Numbered from the stretch's first letter, positions 1 through 8,552 are shown. The stretch: DNA of 64,000 nucleotides from Agromyces cerinus subsp. cerinus (GCF_900142065.1 NZ_FSRJ01000005.1:62001-126000), one strand, 5' to 3'. Notes: generated from the sequence alone by a model not told the origin. Program-made: numbers and translations.

Positions 1-692
1 AACCGGGCGAGGTTCGCCTCGAGCACGGGGACGGTCGCGGCATCCGCGCCCTTCTGCGGGCCGAAGACGGCTGCGGCTCCCCCCTCTCCGAGCAAGGGGT
101 TCGTGACGTCGCCGAGGATCAGCGCCCCTCCGGGTGGCAGCGAGCGCAGACCCCTGAGATCGACGAGGGCGAGGGCGCCGAGCCCCCGATTGCCGAACGG
201 CACCGGAGCCCCGTCTGCATCGAGGAACCGGGCGCCGAGGGCGGAGAGCGCTCCCGTGCCGCCGTCGCTCGACGCACTGCCGCCGAGCGCGAGCAGGAGC
301 CGGTCGACGCCGGCGTCGAGTGCGTCGGCGATCGCCTCGCCGAAGCCCGCCGAGTGCGCGTCGAGGGGCGCGAGCGGGTCGACCAGGGTGATTCCCGACG
401 TCGCCGCGAGTTCGACGACGCCCGTGCCGTCGGGCAGCAGCAGCCAGTGCGTCGCCACCGGCGCGGACCCCGCCCCGGAGACCGGACCATGCACCGTGAC
501 CGGCATCCGCCTCGCGCCCGGCACGGCGGCCTCGAAGGCGTCGAGCGTGCCCTCGCCGCCGTCGGCCATGGGCCGGGCGATCACCTCGTCGTCGGCGCGC
601 ACCGAGCGCCATCCGCGCGCGATGGCGGCCGCGGCATCCGCTGCGTTCGCCGTGCCCTTGAACGAGTCGGGCGCGATGACGACCCGGCTCAC
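1..692 (-). CDS. glxK: Glycerate kinase, 3' end cut by the window edge
   Basis: Phosphorylates D-glycerate with ATP in the cytoplasm, feeding the product into lower glycolysis. The visible part is about 230 residues and opens with VVIAPDSFKGT, the hallmark N-terminus of the GarK/GlxK glycerate kinase family. It continues with the family motifs RPMADGGEGT and LALGGSASSDGG, and then ILGDVTNPLLG. The start is a GTG that overlaps the stop of the upstream ThuA-domain gene in a GTGA arrangement, so the two are translationally coupled. The C-terminal third lies beyond position 1. Its position behind a ThuA gene and a LacI regulator suggests that the sugar pathway encoded here releases glycerate; that link is inference. 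Family assignment is firm. Confidence 0.92.
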   Translation of the reverse strand, partial: MSRVVIAPDSFKGTANAADAAAAIARGWRSVRADDEVIARPMADGGEGTLDAFEAAVPGARRMPVTVHGPVSGAGSAPVATHWLLLPDGTGVVELAATSGITLVDPLAPLDAHSAGFGEAIADALDAGVDRLLLALGGSASSDGGTGALSALGARFLDADGAPVPFGNRGLGALALVDLRGLRSLPPGGALILGDVTNPLLGEGGAAAVFGPQKGADAATVPVLEANLAR

Positions 693-1393
693 CGCTCGTT
701 CGCCGTCGGTGCCGGCACGCGCGCGAGCCAGGCGAGCGAGGCGGCGAGGAGCGCCCGATGACCGGCCGAGTCGTAGGAGCGGGCATCGTGGCCCAAGGCG
801 TCGTAGACGAGGCGCGAGCGGCCGAACTCCCGGGCCCACACGAGCGGATGGCGCATGCCCTCGTGTTCGTGCTCGGCGATCGGCTCGATCACGTCGTCGA
901 GCCGGAAGTCGGTGTAGCGCTCGTCGAACACGGTGAAGTCGACGAGTCCCTGGGCGATCGCGTGGTTGCCCACGAGGTGAACCGCAGCCTCGCCGATGGG
1001 CGGATGCCACGAGCTGTCGCGCACCCAACGCGCACCGAGTGCCCGCTCGAACGCGGGATAGTCGTGCAGGCTCGCCGCTGCCGTGTGCACGGCGAGGATG
1101 CCGAGGCCACGGTCGATCGCCCGTTCGAGAGCGGCGTTCGCCGCATCGAGCACTGCTGCCTCGGGCACGACACCGGTCTCCCCCTCGGGCGCCGGCACGT
1201 GCGGGTCGCCGGTGTTCACGACGATGAGCGTGACGTCGTCGGGCAGTGCGGCGAGTGCCGCATCGGCGTCGTCGACGATGTCGACGGCGAACCCGGCCTC
1301 TGCGACGAGCTCGGCGAGCGCCGCACTCGTCTCGGAGTGGCGGTGCCACGGGTCGGCGTACCGACCGGAACCGTTCAGAATCACGGCACGCAT
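689..1393 (-). CDS. ThuA-domain (glutamine-amidotransferase-fold) protein
   Basis: A 234-residue cytoplasmic protein of the ThuA family, first known from trehalose/sucrose utilisation in Rhizobium. The family has a class I glutamine-amidotransferase-like fold and is often found beside Gfo/Idh oxidoreductases acting on keto-sugars. Visible features are the N-terminal strand MRAVILNGSGRYADPWH, the segment GLGILAVHTAAASL in the position of the nucleophile elbow (here without a cysteine), and WVRDSSWHPPIG. I chose ATG 1393 over in-frame starts further upstream because GAGGAGG precedes it and family homology begins there. It overlaps the glycerate kinase start by 4 bases. The 215-bp gap to the divergent LacI gene holds a LacI-type operator. 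Reaction and substrate are unknown. Confidence 0.85.
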   Translation of the reverse strand: MRAVILNGSGRYADPWHRHSETSAALAELVAEAGFAVDIVDDADAALAALPDDVTLIVVNTGDPHVPAPEGETGVVPEAAVLDAANAALERAIDRGLGILAVHTAAASLHDYPAFERALGARWVRDSSWHPPIGEAAVHLVGNHAIAQGLVDFTVFDERYTDFRLDDVIEPIAEHEHEGMRHPLVWAREFGRSRLVYDALGHDARSYDSAGHRALLAASLAWLARVPAPTANER

Positions 1394-1492
1394 GGCGCCT
1401 CCTCGCGTTTCGGGCATCTTATCGCTCACGCCAGCTCGCGAGCCGTGCCCGGTCATGCCCGCACAACCGCCGTCGCTCACGGACCCGAGTCG

Positions 1493-1506
1493 GGTAAGCG
1501 CTATCC
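1493..1506. promoter_or_regulatory. LacI-type operator between ThuA and LacI genes
   Basis: GGTAAGCGCTATCC is a near-perfect inverted repeat centred on AGCGCT, matching the central CG palindromes bound by LacI/GalR regulators. It lies in the 215-bp divergent gap, 100 bp upstream of the ThuA-domain gene and 103 bp upstream of the lacI-family gene. A related box occurs at 2788-2801 in front of the oxidoreductase operon, so one regulator probably controls both. Apart from this box I see no other clear element in the gap. Confidence 0.65.
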
Positions 1507-1608
1507 ATCATGGTTCAATTCCTACCAGCCGACCGTCGGGCCGCCAAACTCCCCTGACCCCGCGCGATAGGGTCGAGCCGCAGAAGCACCGCACGAGTTG
1601 GAGGGCCG

Positions 1609-2661
1609 ATGACCGTCGGAGGCACGAACGGCGAGCGACGCGCACCGGCCACGCTCCACGATGTCGCGCGCGAGGCGGGCGTCTCGTTGGCCACCGCGTC
1701 GCGGTCGCTGAACGGCAGCACCCGGAAGGTCAACGAGGAGTACCGACAGCGCGTGCTCGCCGCGGCAGCGAAGCTCGACTACTCGCCGAACCTCTCCGCC
1801 CAGGCCGTGGCTCGCGGTACGTCGACGACCGTCGCGTTGCTCGTCGCCGACATCGCGGACCCCTACTTCGCCCAGATCGCCGCCGGCGTCGTCCGCGAGG
1901 CGGACCACGAGGGCCTCATCGTCACGATGGCGGCGACCGAACGGGACTCGGAGCGGGAGCTCGAACTCGTCCGGAGCCTCCGAGGCCAGCGCCCTCGTGT
2001 CATGATCCTCGCCGCTTCGCGCCGCGCCGACGACCCGGCCGCCACGGCCCTCGCCGAAGAGCTGCGGGCATTCGAGGCCAACGGCGGCAGGGTGGCGTTC
2101 ATCGGCGCGACCGAGGCCCCCCATCGCAGCGTCGCGCTCGACAACGCGGCAGGGGCCGAGGCACTCGCGCGAGCGCTCGTCCAGGCGGGCTACCGGGGCT
2201 TCGCCGCACTCACCGGCGCCGAGGGGCTGCGAACAGCCGAGGACCGCCTCGGCGGATTCCTCGCCGGCCTGGCGGCCTCCGATCTCACCATCGCCCCCGA
2301 ACACATCGTGCGCCCGGCATTCACGCGCGATGGCGGCTACGACGGCATGCGCACCCTCGTCGAGCTGGGCATCGGCGAGATCGATGTCGTCTTCGCCGCC
2401 AACGACGTCATGGCCGTCGGTGCGATGTCCGCGATCCGCGACGCCGGACTCGTCCCCGGACGGGACGTCGCCATCGCGGGGTTCGACGACATTCCGACCG
2501 CGCGCGACGTCACCCCTCCCCTGAGCACCGTGCGGCTCCCCCTCGAGGAGGTCGGTCGTCGGGCATTGCGCCTCGCGCTCGACACCATCGGCCCCGGCGA
2601 CGACCTGCCGGTACGGGCCGAGGTCGTTCTGCGGGCCTCCACGCCGACTCGCGCCCGCTGA
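1609..2661 (+). CDS. LacI family transcriptional regulator
   Basis: A 350-residue sugar-responsive repressor. The N-terminal helix-turn-helix (about residues 15-40, TLHDVAREAGVSLATASRSL) carries the recognition helix typical of LacI/PurR proteins. It is followed by a hinge (YSPNLSAQAVARG) and a periplasmic-binding-protein-like sensor that ends in the family segment AIAGFDDIPTARDVTPPLST. ATG 1609 has GGAGGG at good distance. It sits between the ThuA/glycerate kinase operon (divergent) and the Gfo/Idh-DUF993-isomerase operon (downstream, same strand). Operator-like palindromes lie before each of the two operons, so it is most likely their local repressor. The ligand cannot be read from the sequence. 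Confidence 0.93.
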   Translation: MTVGGTNGERRAPATLHDVAREAGVSLATASRSLNGSTRKVNEEYRQRVLAAAAKLDYSPNLSAQAVARGTSTTVALLVADIADPYFAQIAAGVVREADHEGLIVTMAATERDSERELELVRSLRGQRPRVMILAASRRADDPAATALAEELRAFEANGGRVAFIGATEAPHRSVALDNAAGAEALARALVQAGYRGFAALTGAEGLRTAEDRLGGFLAGLAASDLTIAPEHIVRPAFTRDGGYDGMRTLVELGIGEIDVVFAANDVMAVGAMSAIRDAGLVPGRDVAIAGFDDIPTARDVTPPLSTVRLPLEEVGRRALRLALDTIGPGDDLPVRAEVVLRASTPTRAR

Positions 2662-2710
2662 GCCGTGTCGCGGTGACCCGCGCCCGCTGAGCCTCGGCAC
2701 TCGCACACCC

Positions 2711-2750
2711 GAGCACCCGAGCACCCGAGCACCCGAGCACCCGAGCACCC
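2711..2750. repeat. Five perfect tandem copies of an 8-bp unit
   Basis: GAGCACCC is repeated five times without error, directly after a degenerate copy (GCACACCC). It lies 50 bp behind the lacI-family stop codon and about 40 bp before the operator of the next operon. Just upstream, CGCGCCCGCTGAGCC occurs twice, once covering the lacI-family stop codon and once about 30 bp later, so the 3' end of the gene has also been partly duplicated. An 8-bp period cannot stay in reading frame, consistent with a non-coding slippage array. Confidence 0.9.
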
Positions 2751-2787
2751 ACGATGTTGCAGATCCGTCACGGCTGTCCTACTCTCG

Positions 2788-2801
2788 GGTAAACGCTTTC
2801 C
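2788..2801. promoter_or_regulatory. LacI-type operator upstream of the oxidoreductase operon
   Basis: GGTAAACGCTTTCC is an inverted repeat around a central CG with arms matching the box at 1493-1506 (GGTAA and TTTCC versus GGTAA and TATCC). It lies 56 bp upstream of the ATG of the Gfo/Idh gene, a position suited to block a promoter. Its repressor is most likely the LacI protein encoded immediately upstream. Confidence 0.7.
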
Positions 2802-2856
2802 GGCCGCATGAGGCGAGCAATCGCCGATGGCCGACGACTCGAGAAGGACGAAGCAC

Positions 2857-4095
2857 ATGGTCGATCACTCCACCCCCGAATCCATCGGCATCATCATGAA
2901 CGGCGTCTCGGGCCGCATGGGCTACCGCCAGCACCTCGTGCGGTCGATCCTCGCGATCCGCGAGCAGGGCGGTGTGCTCCTCGCCGACGGCGAGACCCGC
3001 GTGCAGGTCGAGCCGATCCTCGTCGGCCGCAGCGAGAAGAAGCTCGCCGACCTCGCGGCCAAGCACGGCATCGAGCACTACACGACGAACCTCGACGAGG
3101 CGCTCGCCGACGACCGCTGGCAGATCTACGCCGACTTCCTCGTGACGAAGGCGCGCAAGGCCGCGATCACGAAGGCCATCGCGGCCGGCAAGGCGATCTA
3201 CACCGAGAAGCCCACCGCCGAGTCCTTCGAGGAGGCCCTCGAGCTCGCCCTCCTGGCTGACGAGGCCGGCATCAAGAACGGCGTCGTGCACGACAAGCTC
3301 TACCTGCCGGGACTGCAGAAGCTCAAGCGGCTCATCGACTCGGGCTTCTTCGGCCGCATCCTGAGCGTGCGCGGCGAGTTCGGCTACTGGGTCTTCGAGG
3401 GCGACTGGCAGCCCGCCCAGCGCCCCAGCTGGAACTACCGCGCCGAGGACGGCGGCGGCATCATCGTCGACATGTTCCCCCACTGGAACTACGTGCTCGA
3501 GAACCTCTTCGGCCGCGTCGAGTCGGTCTACGCCAAGGCCGTCACCGAGATCCCCGAGCGCGTCGACGAGCGCGGCGAGGCCTACCCCGCCACAGCCGAC
3601 GACGCCGCCTACGCGATCTTCGAGCTCGAGGGCGGCGTGATCGCCCAGCTCAACTCCAGCTGGACCACGCGCGTCAACCGAGACGAGCTCGTCGAGTTCC
3701 AGGTCGACGGCACGCACGGCTCGGCGGTCGTCGGCCTCTTCGGCTGCAAGATCCAGCCGCGCAACGCGACGCCCAAGCCCGTGTGGAACCCCGACCTCGC
3801 CGACGAGCACGACTACGCCGGCGACTGGATCGAGAGCCCCGGCAACCGCGAGTTCGAGAACGGCTTCAAGACGCAGTGGGAGGAGTTCATCCGCCACGTC
3901 GTCGAAGACGGCCCCAACGAGTTCGACTTCCTCGCCGGCGCGCGCGGCGTGCTCCTCGCGGAGCAGGGCCTCGCCTCGAGCCGCGAGGGCCGTCGCATCG
4001 AGCTCCCGGTCGTCACGCTCGACTCGGGACTGAGCACTGCGGATGTCGCAACCGACGCCGCCGCGGACGCTGCAGAGTTCGCGGGGGTCCGCTGA
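2857..4095 (+). CDS. Gfo/Idh/MocA family oxidoreductase
   Basis: A 412-residue NAD(P)-dependent sugar or polyol dehydrogenase of the Gfo/Idh/MocA superfamily, cytoplasmic. The N-terminal half is a Rossmann domain opening with IIMNGVSGRMGYRQ. YTEKPTA carries the conserved catalytic lysine of the EKP motif; the C-terminal half (from about residue 130) is the beta-sheet substrate domain, with GGGIIVDMFPHWNY where the family has its substrate-binding Asp and His. I prefer ATG 2857 to an in-frame ATG 30 bases upstream because AGAAGGA lies at proper spacing. First gene of a tight operon: DUF993 follows after 2 bases. In such clusters these enzymes usually oxidise one sugar hydroxyl to a ketone; the substrate here is unknown. 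Confidence 0.9.
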   Translation: MVDHSTPESIGIIMNGVSGRMGYRQHLVRSILAIREQGGVLLADGETRVQVEPILVGRSEKKLADLAAKHGIEHYTTNLDEALADDRWQIYADFLVTKARKAAITKAIAAGKAIYTEKPTAESFEEALELALLADEAGIKNGVVHDKLYLPGLQKLKRLIDSGFFGRILSVRGEFGYWVFEGDWQPAQRPSWNYRAEDGGGIIVDMFPHWNYVLENLFGRVESVYAKAVTEIPERVDERGEAYPATADDAAYAIFELEGGVIAQLNSSWTTRVNRDELVEFQVDGTHGSAVVGLFGCKIQPRNATPKPVWNPDLADEHDYAGDWIESPGNREFENGFKTQWEEFIRHVVEDGPNEFDFLAGARGVLLAEQGLASSREGRRIELPVVTLDSGLSTADVATDAAADAAEFAGVR

Positions 4096-4097
4096 CC

Positions 4098-5315
4098 ATG
4101 ACCTCGCTCACCCTCCTCGACGCCGACGGCGCCCTGCGCGCCGCGGAACTCGCCGAGGCTCCGGCATTCGGGAAGCCGCGGCATCCGCTCTCGAGTCGCG
4201 TCGCGTACGCGGCCGCGCACGTCGTGCCGAAGGCCCACGCCGACAACACGCCCGGGCAACCGGCCGAGATCGACTGGGACGCCACGCTCGCGTTCCGCCA
4301 CCACGTGTGGTCGTGGGGGCTCGGCGTCGCCGATGCCATGGACACAGCGCAGCGCAACATGGGCCTCGATGCGGCTGCCACGCGCGAGCTCATCTCGCGC
4401 AGCGCCGCGGAGGCGGCATCCGTCGGCGGCAGGCTCGTCGTCGGCGTGAACACCGATCACGTCGACGAGGAGCACATCCCGCTCGATCGGATCATCGACG
4501 CCTACAAGGAACAGCTGCACCACGCTGAAGACGCGGGCGCCGGCGTGGTGCTCATGGCGAGCCGCCACCTGGCGCGCGCCGCGCAGACGGCAGACGACTA
4601 CCGCCGCGTCTACCGCGAGGTGCTCGCCGCCGCGAGCACGCCCGTCGTGCTGCACTGGCTCGGCACCGCGTTCGACCCGGCGCTGGCCGGCTACTTCGGA
4701 TCCGACGACACGGATGCCGCGGCCGAGACGCTGCTGCAGATCATCGGCTCAGCCGGCGACACGGTGCAGGGCGTGAAGATGAGCCTGCTCGACGCCGACG
4801 CCGAGATCGCCGTGCGCCGTCGCCTGCCGGAGTCGGCGCGCATGTTCACGGGCGACGACTTCCACTACGTGGGGCTCATCGAGGGCGACCCTTCGACCGG
4901 CTCAGGGCAGGCGGGCACCTACTCCGACGCCCTGCTCGGCGCGTTCTCGTGCCTCGCGCCGAACGCGTCGGCCGCGATCCAGGCGCTCGACCGAGGCGAC
5001 GTCGCGGCGTACCGCGAGATCCTCGCACCGACCGAACCGCTCTCGCAGCAGGTGTTCGCCTCGCCGACGTACTACTACAAGACGGGAGTCGCGTTCCTGT
5101 CATGGCTGAACGGGCACCAGCCGGCGTTCCAGATGGTGGGCGGTCTGCACGCGTCGCGCAGCCTTCCGCACCTGTCTCGCATCGTCGAGCTCGCGAACAC
5201 GTCGGGCGCCCTCGAGCGCCCCGAGCTCGCGGCGGCACGCTGGCATTCGCTGCTCACGCTGAACGGCGTCGACCTCGCGAATGCCCCGGCGGATGCGACA
5301 GAGGTGTTCGCATGA
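4098..5315 (+). CDS. DUF993 family, dihydrodipicolinate-synthase-like TIM-barrel protein
   Basis: A 405-residue cytoplasmic protein of the DUF993 family, distantly related to the DHDPS/NAL aldolases. Visible segments include VAYAAAHVVPKAHADN near the N-terminus, VGVNTDHVDEEHIPLDRII, TPVVLHWLGTAFDP and GVKMSLLDA, where the lysine could be the Schiff-base residue. That last point is inference. The start ATG lies 2 bases after the oxidoreductase stop, and the stop overlaps the next ATG (ATGA), so the three genes are one translational unit. Residues 264-273 (DPSTGSGQAG) look like an inserted repeat: removing them joins IEGD to TYSD, and the stretch uses CCT and TCA, unusual in this genome. Probably performs a retro-aldol or related step after sugar oxidation. 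Confidence 0.85.
   Translation: MTSLTLLDADGALRAAELAEAPAFGKPRHPLSSRVAYAAAHVVPKAHADNTPGQPAEIDWDATLAFRHHVWSWGLGVADAMDTAQRNMGLDAAATRELISRSAAEAASVGGRLVVGVNTDHVDEEHIPLDRIIDAYKEQLHHAEDAGAGVVLMASRHLARAAQTADDYRRVYREVLAAASTPVVLHWLGTAFDPALAGYFGSDDTDAAAETLLQIIGSAGDTVQGVKMSLLDADAEIAVRRRLPESARMFTGDDFHYVGLIEGDPSTGSGQAGTYSDALLGAFSCLAPNASAAIQALDRGDVAAYREILAPTEPLSQQVFASPTYYYKTGVAFLSWLNGHQPAFQMVGGLHASRSLPHLSRIVELANTSGALERPELAAARWHSLLTLNGVDLANAPADATEVFA
4889..4915 (+). repeat. STGSGQA-type short repeat inserted in frame in the DUF993 gene
   Basis: The stretch containing CTTCGACCGGCTCAGGGCAG encodes DPSTGSGQAG inside an otherwise conserved region. In another frame or strand the same DNA reads LSRSKGR. CTTCGAC-GGCTCAGG strings of this kind are found scattered through many bacterial genomes and leave STGSGQ or LSKGR peptides where they land in genes. 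The local codons CCT and TCA are rare in neighbouring genes. I see only this one copy in the window. Confidence 0.6.
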
Positions 5316-6196
5316 ACGCGCACCCCCGTCTCTCGCTGAACCAGGCCACGATCAAGTACGCCTCACTCGACGAGGCGCTCCGCGTCACGGTCGAAGCCGG
5401 TTACCGGTCGATCGGCCTCTGGCGCGAGCCCGTCGCCGACCTCGGTCTCGACGAGGCGGCGCGTCGCGTCGCGGACTCGGGCCTACGCGTCTCGAGTCTC
5501 TGCCGCGGCGGGTTCTTCACGCTGCCGGAGGGCGTCGAACGTCGAGCCGCGATCGATGAGAACCGTCGTGCGATCGATGAGACCGCGACGCTTGCGGCCG
5601 CGGGAGCGTCCGGTTCCGCGGCGGTGCTCGTGCTCGTGGCCGGCGGCATCCCCGCGGGCTCGACCGACCTCGTCGGCGCGCGAGCCCGAGTGGGCGATGC
5701 CCTCGCCGAGCTGGTGCCGCACGCGGCATCCGCCGGGGTCACTCTCGCGATCGAGCCGCTGCACCCGATGTATGCGGCCGACCGCGCCGTCGTGTCGACG
5801 CTCGGGCAGGCGCTCGACCTCGCCGAGCCGTTCGACGCCTCGGCCGTGGGGGTCGTCGTCGACACGTTCCACATCTGGTGGGACCCGGAGGTGTTCGAGC
5901 AGATCGCGCGCGCCGGGGCATCCGGTCGCATCGCGAGCTACCAGGTGTGCGACTGGCAGACGCCGCTCGCGGCGGACGTGCTGCTCTCGCGCCACTACCC
6001 GGGCGACGGGGTCATCGACTTCGCGGGCTTCACGCGGGCCGTCGAAGCTGCAGGCTACCGCGGCGACATCGAGGTCGAGATCTTCAACCAGGCGATCTGG
6101 GATGCGCCGTGGCGCGAGGTGGCCGCGCGCACGGCGATGGCCTTCGACGCCGTCGTGGCAGCGGAGCTCGATCCGGTCGCCGTCTCCACGACGTAG
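5312..6196 (+). CDS. Sugar phosphate isomerase/epimerase (xylose-isomerase-like TIM barrel)
   Basis: A 294-residue TIM-barrel protein of the AP-endonuclease-2/xylose-isomerase-like superfamily, like IolE, IolI and hydroxypyruvate isomerase. The metal-binding carboxylates and histidines fit AIEPLHPMYAADR (Glu and His), GVVVDTFHIWWDP (Asp and His), VCDWQTP and IEVEIFNQAIW (Glu), the usual four-ligand pattern. The ATG overlaps the DUF993 stop (ATGA). It ends an operon closed by a strong hairpin at 6234-6272. Together with the oxidoreductase and DUF993 protein it probably isomerises, dehydrates or cleaves an oxidised sugar. Which of these cannot be decided from sequence. Confidence 0.88.
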   Translation: MNAHPRLSLNQATIKYASLDEALRVTVEAGYRSIGLWREPVADLGLDEAARRVADSGLRVSSLCRGGFFTLPEGVERRAAIDENRRAIDETATLAAAGASGSAAVLVLVAGGIPAGSTDLVGARARVGDALAELVPHAASAGVTLAIEPLHPMYAADRAVVSTLGQALDLAEPFDASAVGVVVDTFHIWWDPEVFEQIARAGASGRIASYQVCDWQTPLAADVLLSRHYPGDGVIDFAGFTRAVEAAGYRGDIEVEIFNQAIWDAPWREVAARTAMAFDAVVAAELDPVAVSTT

Positions 6197-6233
6197 CCTC
6201 GACGCCCCAGGGCGTGGCCGCGAGCCCGCCACC

Positions 6234-6272
6234 GACGAATGCCGCGCCGATGCATCCGGCGCGGCATTCGTC
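6234..6272. terminator. Bidirectional terminator hairpin between convergent genes
   Basis: A perfect 15-bp inverted repeat (GACGAATGCCGCGCC and its complement GGCGCGGCATTCGTC) with a 9-base loop lies between the 3' ends of the isomerase gene and the leftward propeller gene. There is no long T run. GC-rich hairpins without T tracts are common terminators in actinobacteria. Confidence 0.85.
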
Positions 6273-6286
6273 ATCGGCGCCGCAGG

Positions 6287-8305
6287 TCAGCTGCGCGGAC
6301 GGTCATCGATCTGCACGAGGTTCCGACCGCGCATCGTGTAGAGGCGCCCCTGCTCGTCGTTGGTGATGTGGGAGCCGCTGTACCAGCTTCCGTTGATGTC
6401 GGGAACCACGACCGTGGCAGCGAACGTCGTGGGATCGAAGCGGAACAGGTCGGTGTCCGAGACGGCATAGACCACACCCCTGTTGGTCACCATGGCGGCG
6501 TACCCGGAGCTGAGGGAACTGTGGTCGGCGGTGTGCACCACGGTCCGCCGCGTCAGGTCGATGACGAAGAAGCCGCCCCTCCGCGTCAGTCCGTAGAGGT
6601 GACGCCCCCGCACCGCGAGGGCGGCGATGCCCGACCCCGGCAGCGGAGCAGTACGCCAGAGCTCTTCACCCGTCACCGGGTCGAAGGCGACGACGGTACC
6701 CGGCCCATCGGCGTTCTGGAGACCGCCTCCCAGGTAGGCGACGCCCTCTCGGCTGACGACCGCGCGCACGTACTGCGTGGCGTCGATGGGGTTGGTGAAG
6801 AGTTTCGACTGCTCGGTCTGCGGGTCGTAGGTCCAGAGCGACCCGCCTCCCACCGTGTCCGACTGGACGCCGACCAGCGCCAGCCCGTGCACGTCGTCCC
6901 AGCACACGTCGTGCGGCCGGTTCTGCTCGCCAGGGAACTCTGCGACCTTGGTGATCGGTCGCCCGTCGCGCGGGTCGTACCTCCAGATGCCTTCCGAGCT
7001 GTACTGACCGGTGAGCAGCACGCCCCCGACGACGATGGCGTCCTTGGCCTCGCCGGGCGCACGCAAGTACTCGACCGGTCCGCCCGCGAGCCGGTGGTGC
7101 GCCACGGTGCCCGATCCGCCGACGAAGACCGACCCGAGCCCGGCTGCCACACCCATGGCCGCCTGTGCGGCAGCCGGTGCACCTGCGGCCGCCAGGTCGG
7201 TGACGACGGATGTCCCCGCCACGGGGTCGATCTGCAGCACGAAGCCGTACGACGAGGTGGCGACGAGCGTGCCGCCCCCGCTGTCGAGTCCCCACACCTC
7301 GGCGACCGCCGGGCCATCGAACTCGACCGGCGCGACGACGCCCGACGCGGGCGAGTACGACAGGATCGTGCCTTCGTTCGCGAAGTACACGGTGTCGCCG
7401 ATCATCGCGAACTTCTTCGCGGTCTTCCCGATCGAGGTTGCGATCGAGTAGCTGGTGAGGTCGTCGAGGTCCATGACGGCGACCTTCGACTGCGCGGTCG
7501 ATGCGGCCGATCCCACCACGAGCTTGCCGCCGATGACGGCGAGCTCACGGATGCTCGGGTCGTTCAGCATCTCGGCGGGGGTGATGTCGCGGGAGGCGCC
7601 GCCGGCACGGTCGTAGGCGAACAGGCCGGCCCGCGCTGCGCCACCGCCGAAGAGCGTGCCTCCGCCGAAGAAGACGGTCGTCTCGGTGGCCGCAACGGCT
7701 CGGGCGCCAGTCGCCGCCGGGTCCGGGGTGCCGAGGTTCGCCACCTGACCGGTCACGGGGTCGTACTCCCACAGAGCCGGAGTCCCAGCACCGCTTCCGA
7801 CCGCGTAGAGCCGACCGTCGGGCGAGACGGCGACGGCGCGCACGTCGCGATCACCGATGCGACCGATTGCTTCAGCCGGCGTTCCGAGCGTCGTGACGTC
7901 CCACCGATACAGGTTGGGCTGCGGCCCGCCCGCCTTCTGCAGCACGCCCGCGTAGACGTAGCGACCAGTGGGGTCTGCGGCCATCGCCTGCAGGGAGTGC
8001 CCGGTTCCGATCTCGGTCATGCCGATGACCCGGCCGGTCGGGAGGTGAAGGGCGACGATGCGTGCCGGTTCGACGTTGCGCGAGCCGATGTACACGGTGT
8101 CGCCGATGGTCACGGAGCTCATCAACGAGAACTGCACCACCGCCGGGCCGAGGTCGGTGATGATCGGCTCGAGCGATTGCGCCGTCGGCGTCGCGCCCGC
8201 AGCGTGGGCCGGAGCCGAGGACATGAGCGCAGCGATCACGGCGAGGCCGCCGGCCCCGCCGGCCTGGAGGGCCACGCGTCTCGTGAGCGTCGGGTTGTGG
8301 TTCAT
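6287..8305 (-). CDS. Secreted beta-propeller (PQQ-like repeat) protein
   Basis: A 672-residue exported protein. The N-terminus has an arginine pair and hydrophobic stretch (TRRVALQAGGAGGLAVIAAL) ending in APAHA, fitting a Tat or Sec signal cleaved near residue 36. The rest is a succession of blades with motifs such as LYRWDVTTLG, LWEYDPVTGQV, IWRYDPRDGRP, LWTYDPQTEQ and VVAFDPVTGEELW, typical of PQQ-like/YVTN propellers. I find no catalytic signature, so it may bind a ligand or be a lyase-type propeller. ATG 8305 is preceded by AAGGAG. It shares a TGTTC direct repeat upstream with the solute-binding-protein operon, so it is probably co-induced with that transporter and acts outside the cell on the same substrate. 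This last point is inference. Confidence 0.8.
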   Translation of the reverse strand: MNHNPTLTRRVALQAGGAGGLAVIAALMSSAPAHAAGATPTAQSLEPIITDLGPAVVQFSLMSSVTIGDTVYIGSRNVEPARIVALHLPTGRVIGMTEIGTGHSLQAMAADPTGRYVYAGVLQKAGGPQPNLYRWDVTTLGTPAEAIGRIGDRDVRAVAVSPDGRLYAVGSGAGTPALWEYDPVTGQVANLGTPDPAATGARAVAATETTVFFGGGTLFGGGAARAGLFAYDRAGGASRDITPAEMLNDPSIRELAVIGGKLVVGSAASTAQSKVAVMDLDDLTSYSIATSIGKTAKKFAMIGDTVYFANEGTILSYSPASGVVAPVEFDGPAVAEVWGLDSGGGTLVATSSYGFVLQIDPVAGTSVVTDLAAAGAPAAAQAAMGVAAGLGSVFVGGSGTVAHHRLAGGPVEYLRAPGEAKDAIVVGGVLLTGQYSSEGIWRYDPRDGRPITKVAEFPGEQNRPHDVCWDDVHGLALVGVQSDTVGGGSLWTYDPQTEQSKLFTNPIDATQYVRAVVSREGVAYLGGGLQNADGPGTVVAFDPVTGEELWRTAPLPGSGIAALAVRGRHLYGLTRRGGFFVIDLTRRTVVHTADHSSLSSGYAAMVTNRGVVYAVSDTDLFRFDPTTFAATVVVPDINGSWYSGSHITNDEQGRLYTMRGRNLVQIDDRPRS

Positions 8306-8379
8306 CAGAACTCCTTCGGTCTGTCGGCGTGCGCTGCACGCCCATCTCAGGAAACCTGCTCGGGAGCAGGACCTCAATG

Positions 8380-8400
8380 ATTCGAACAACTCCGAACATC
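8380..8400 (-). promoter_or_regulatory. TGTTC direct-repeat operator, propeller gene
   Basis: On the minus strand the site reads TGTTCG-GAGT-TGTTCG, two copies with a 10-bp period, 75 bp upstream of the propeller ATG. The matching site before the solute-binding-protein gene (12891-12911) is identical at 17 of 21 positions and sits 78 bp from its ATG. Direct repeats of this spacing suit a DeoR-type regulator such as the one encoded at 12902-14005. Confidence 0.65.
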
Positions 8401-8515
8401 CCGTTGCCGGGCGAACGTCCGAGAGGGTCCGGGAACGCCGTAAGCCTGCTGAATCATCGCCCCGAAGCCGCTTCGACGGCATGCACAAACCCGGACACGC
8501 AGCTCCCTCGCCAGT

Positions 8516-8552
8516 GATGGCCGACCTGCGCGTTGCGGGCGGATCGGCCATC
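8516..8552 (-). terminator. Terminator hairpin of the transporter-dehydrogenase operon
   Basis: GATGGCCGA and its exact complement TCGGCCATC, 19 bases apart, lie about 30 bp downstream of the hydroxyacid dehydrogenase stop in the leftward direction. The loop itself is GC-rich. No T run follows. Confidence 0.55.

Noticed and set aside
1510..1530. GGTTCAATTCC resembling a tRNA T-arm
   Set aside because: The flanks do not pair as a T-stem and no acceptor, D or anticodon arms can be drawn. It is part of the LacI divergent promoter region.
6197..6286. Search for a small gene between convergent genes
   Set aside because: The gap is taken up by the terminator hairpin and has no start codon with a ribosome site.
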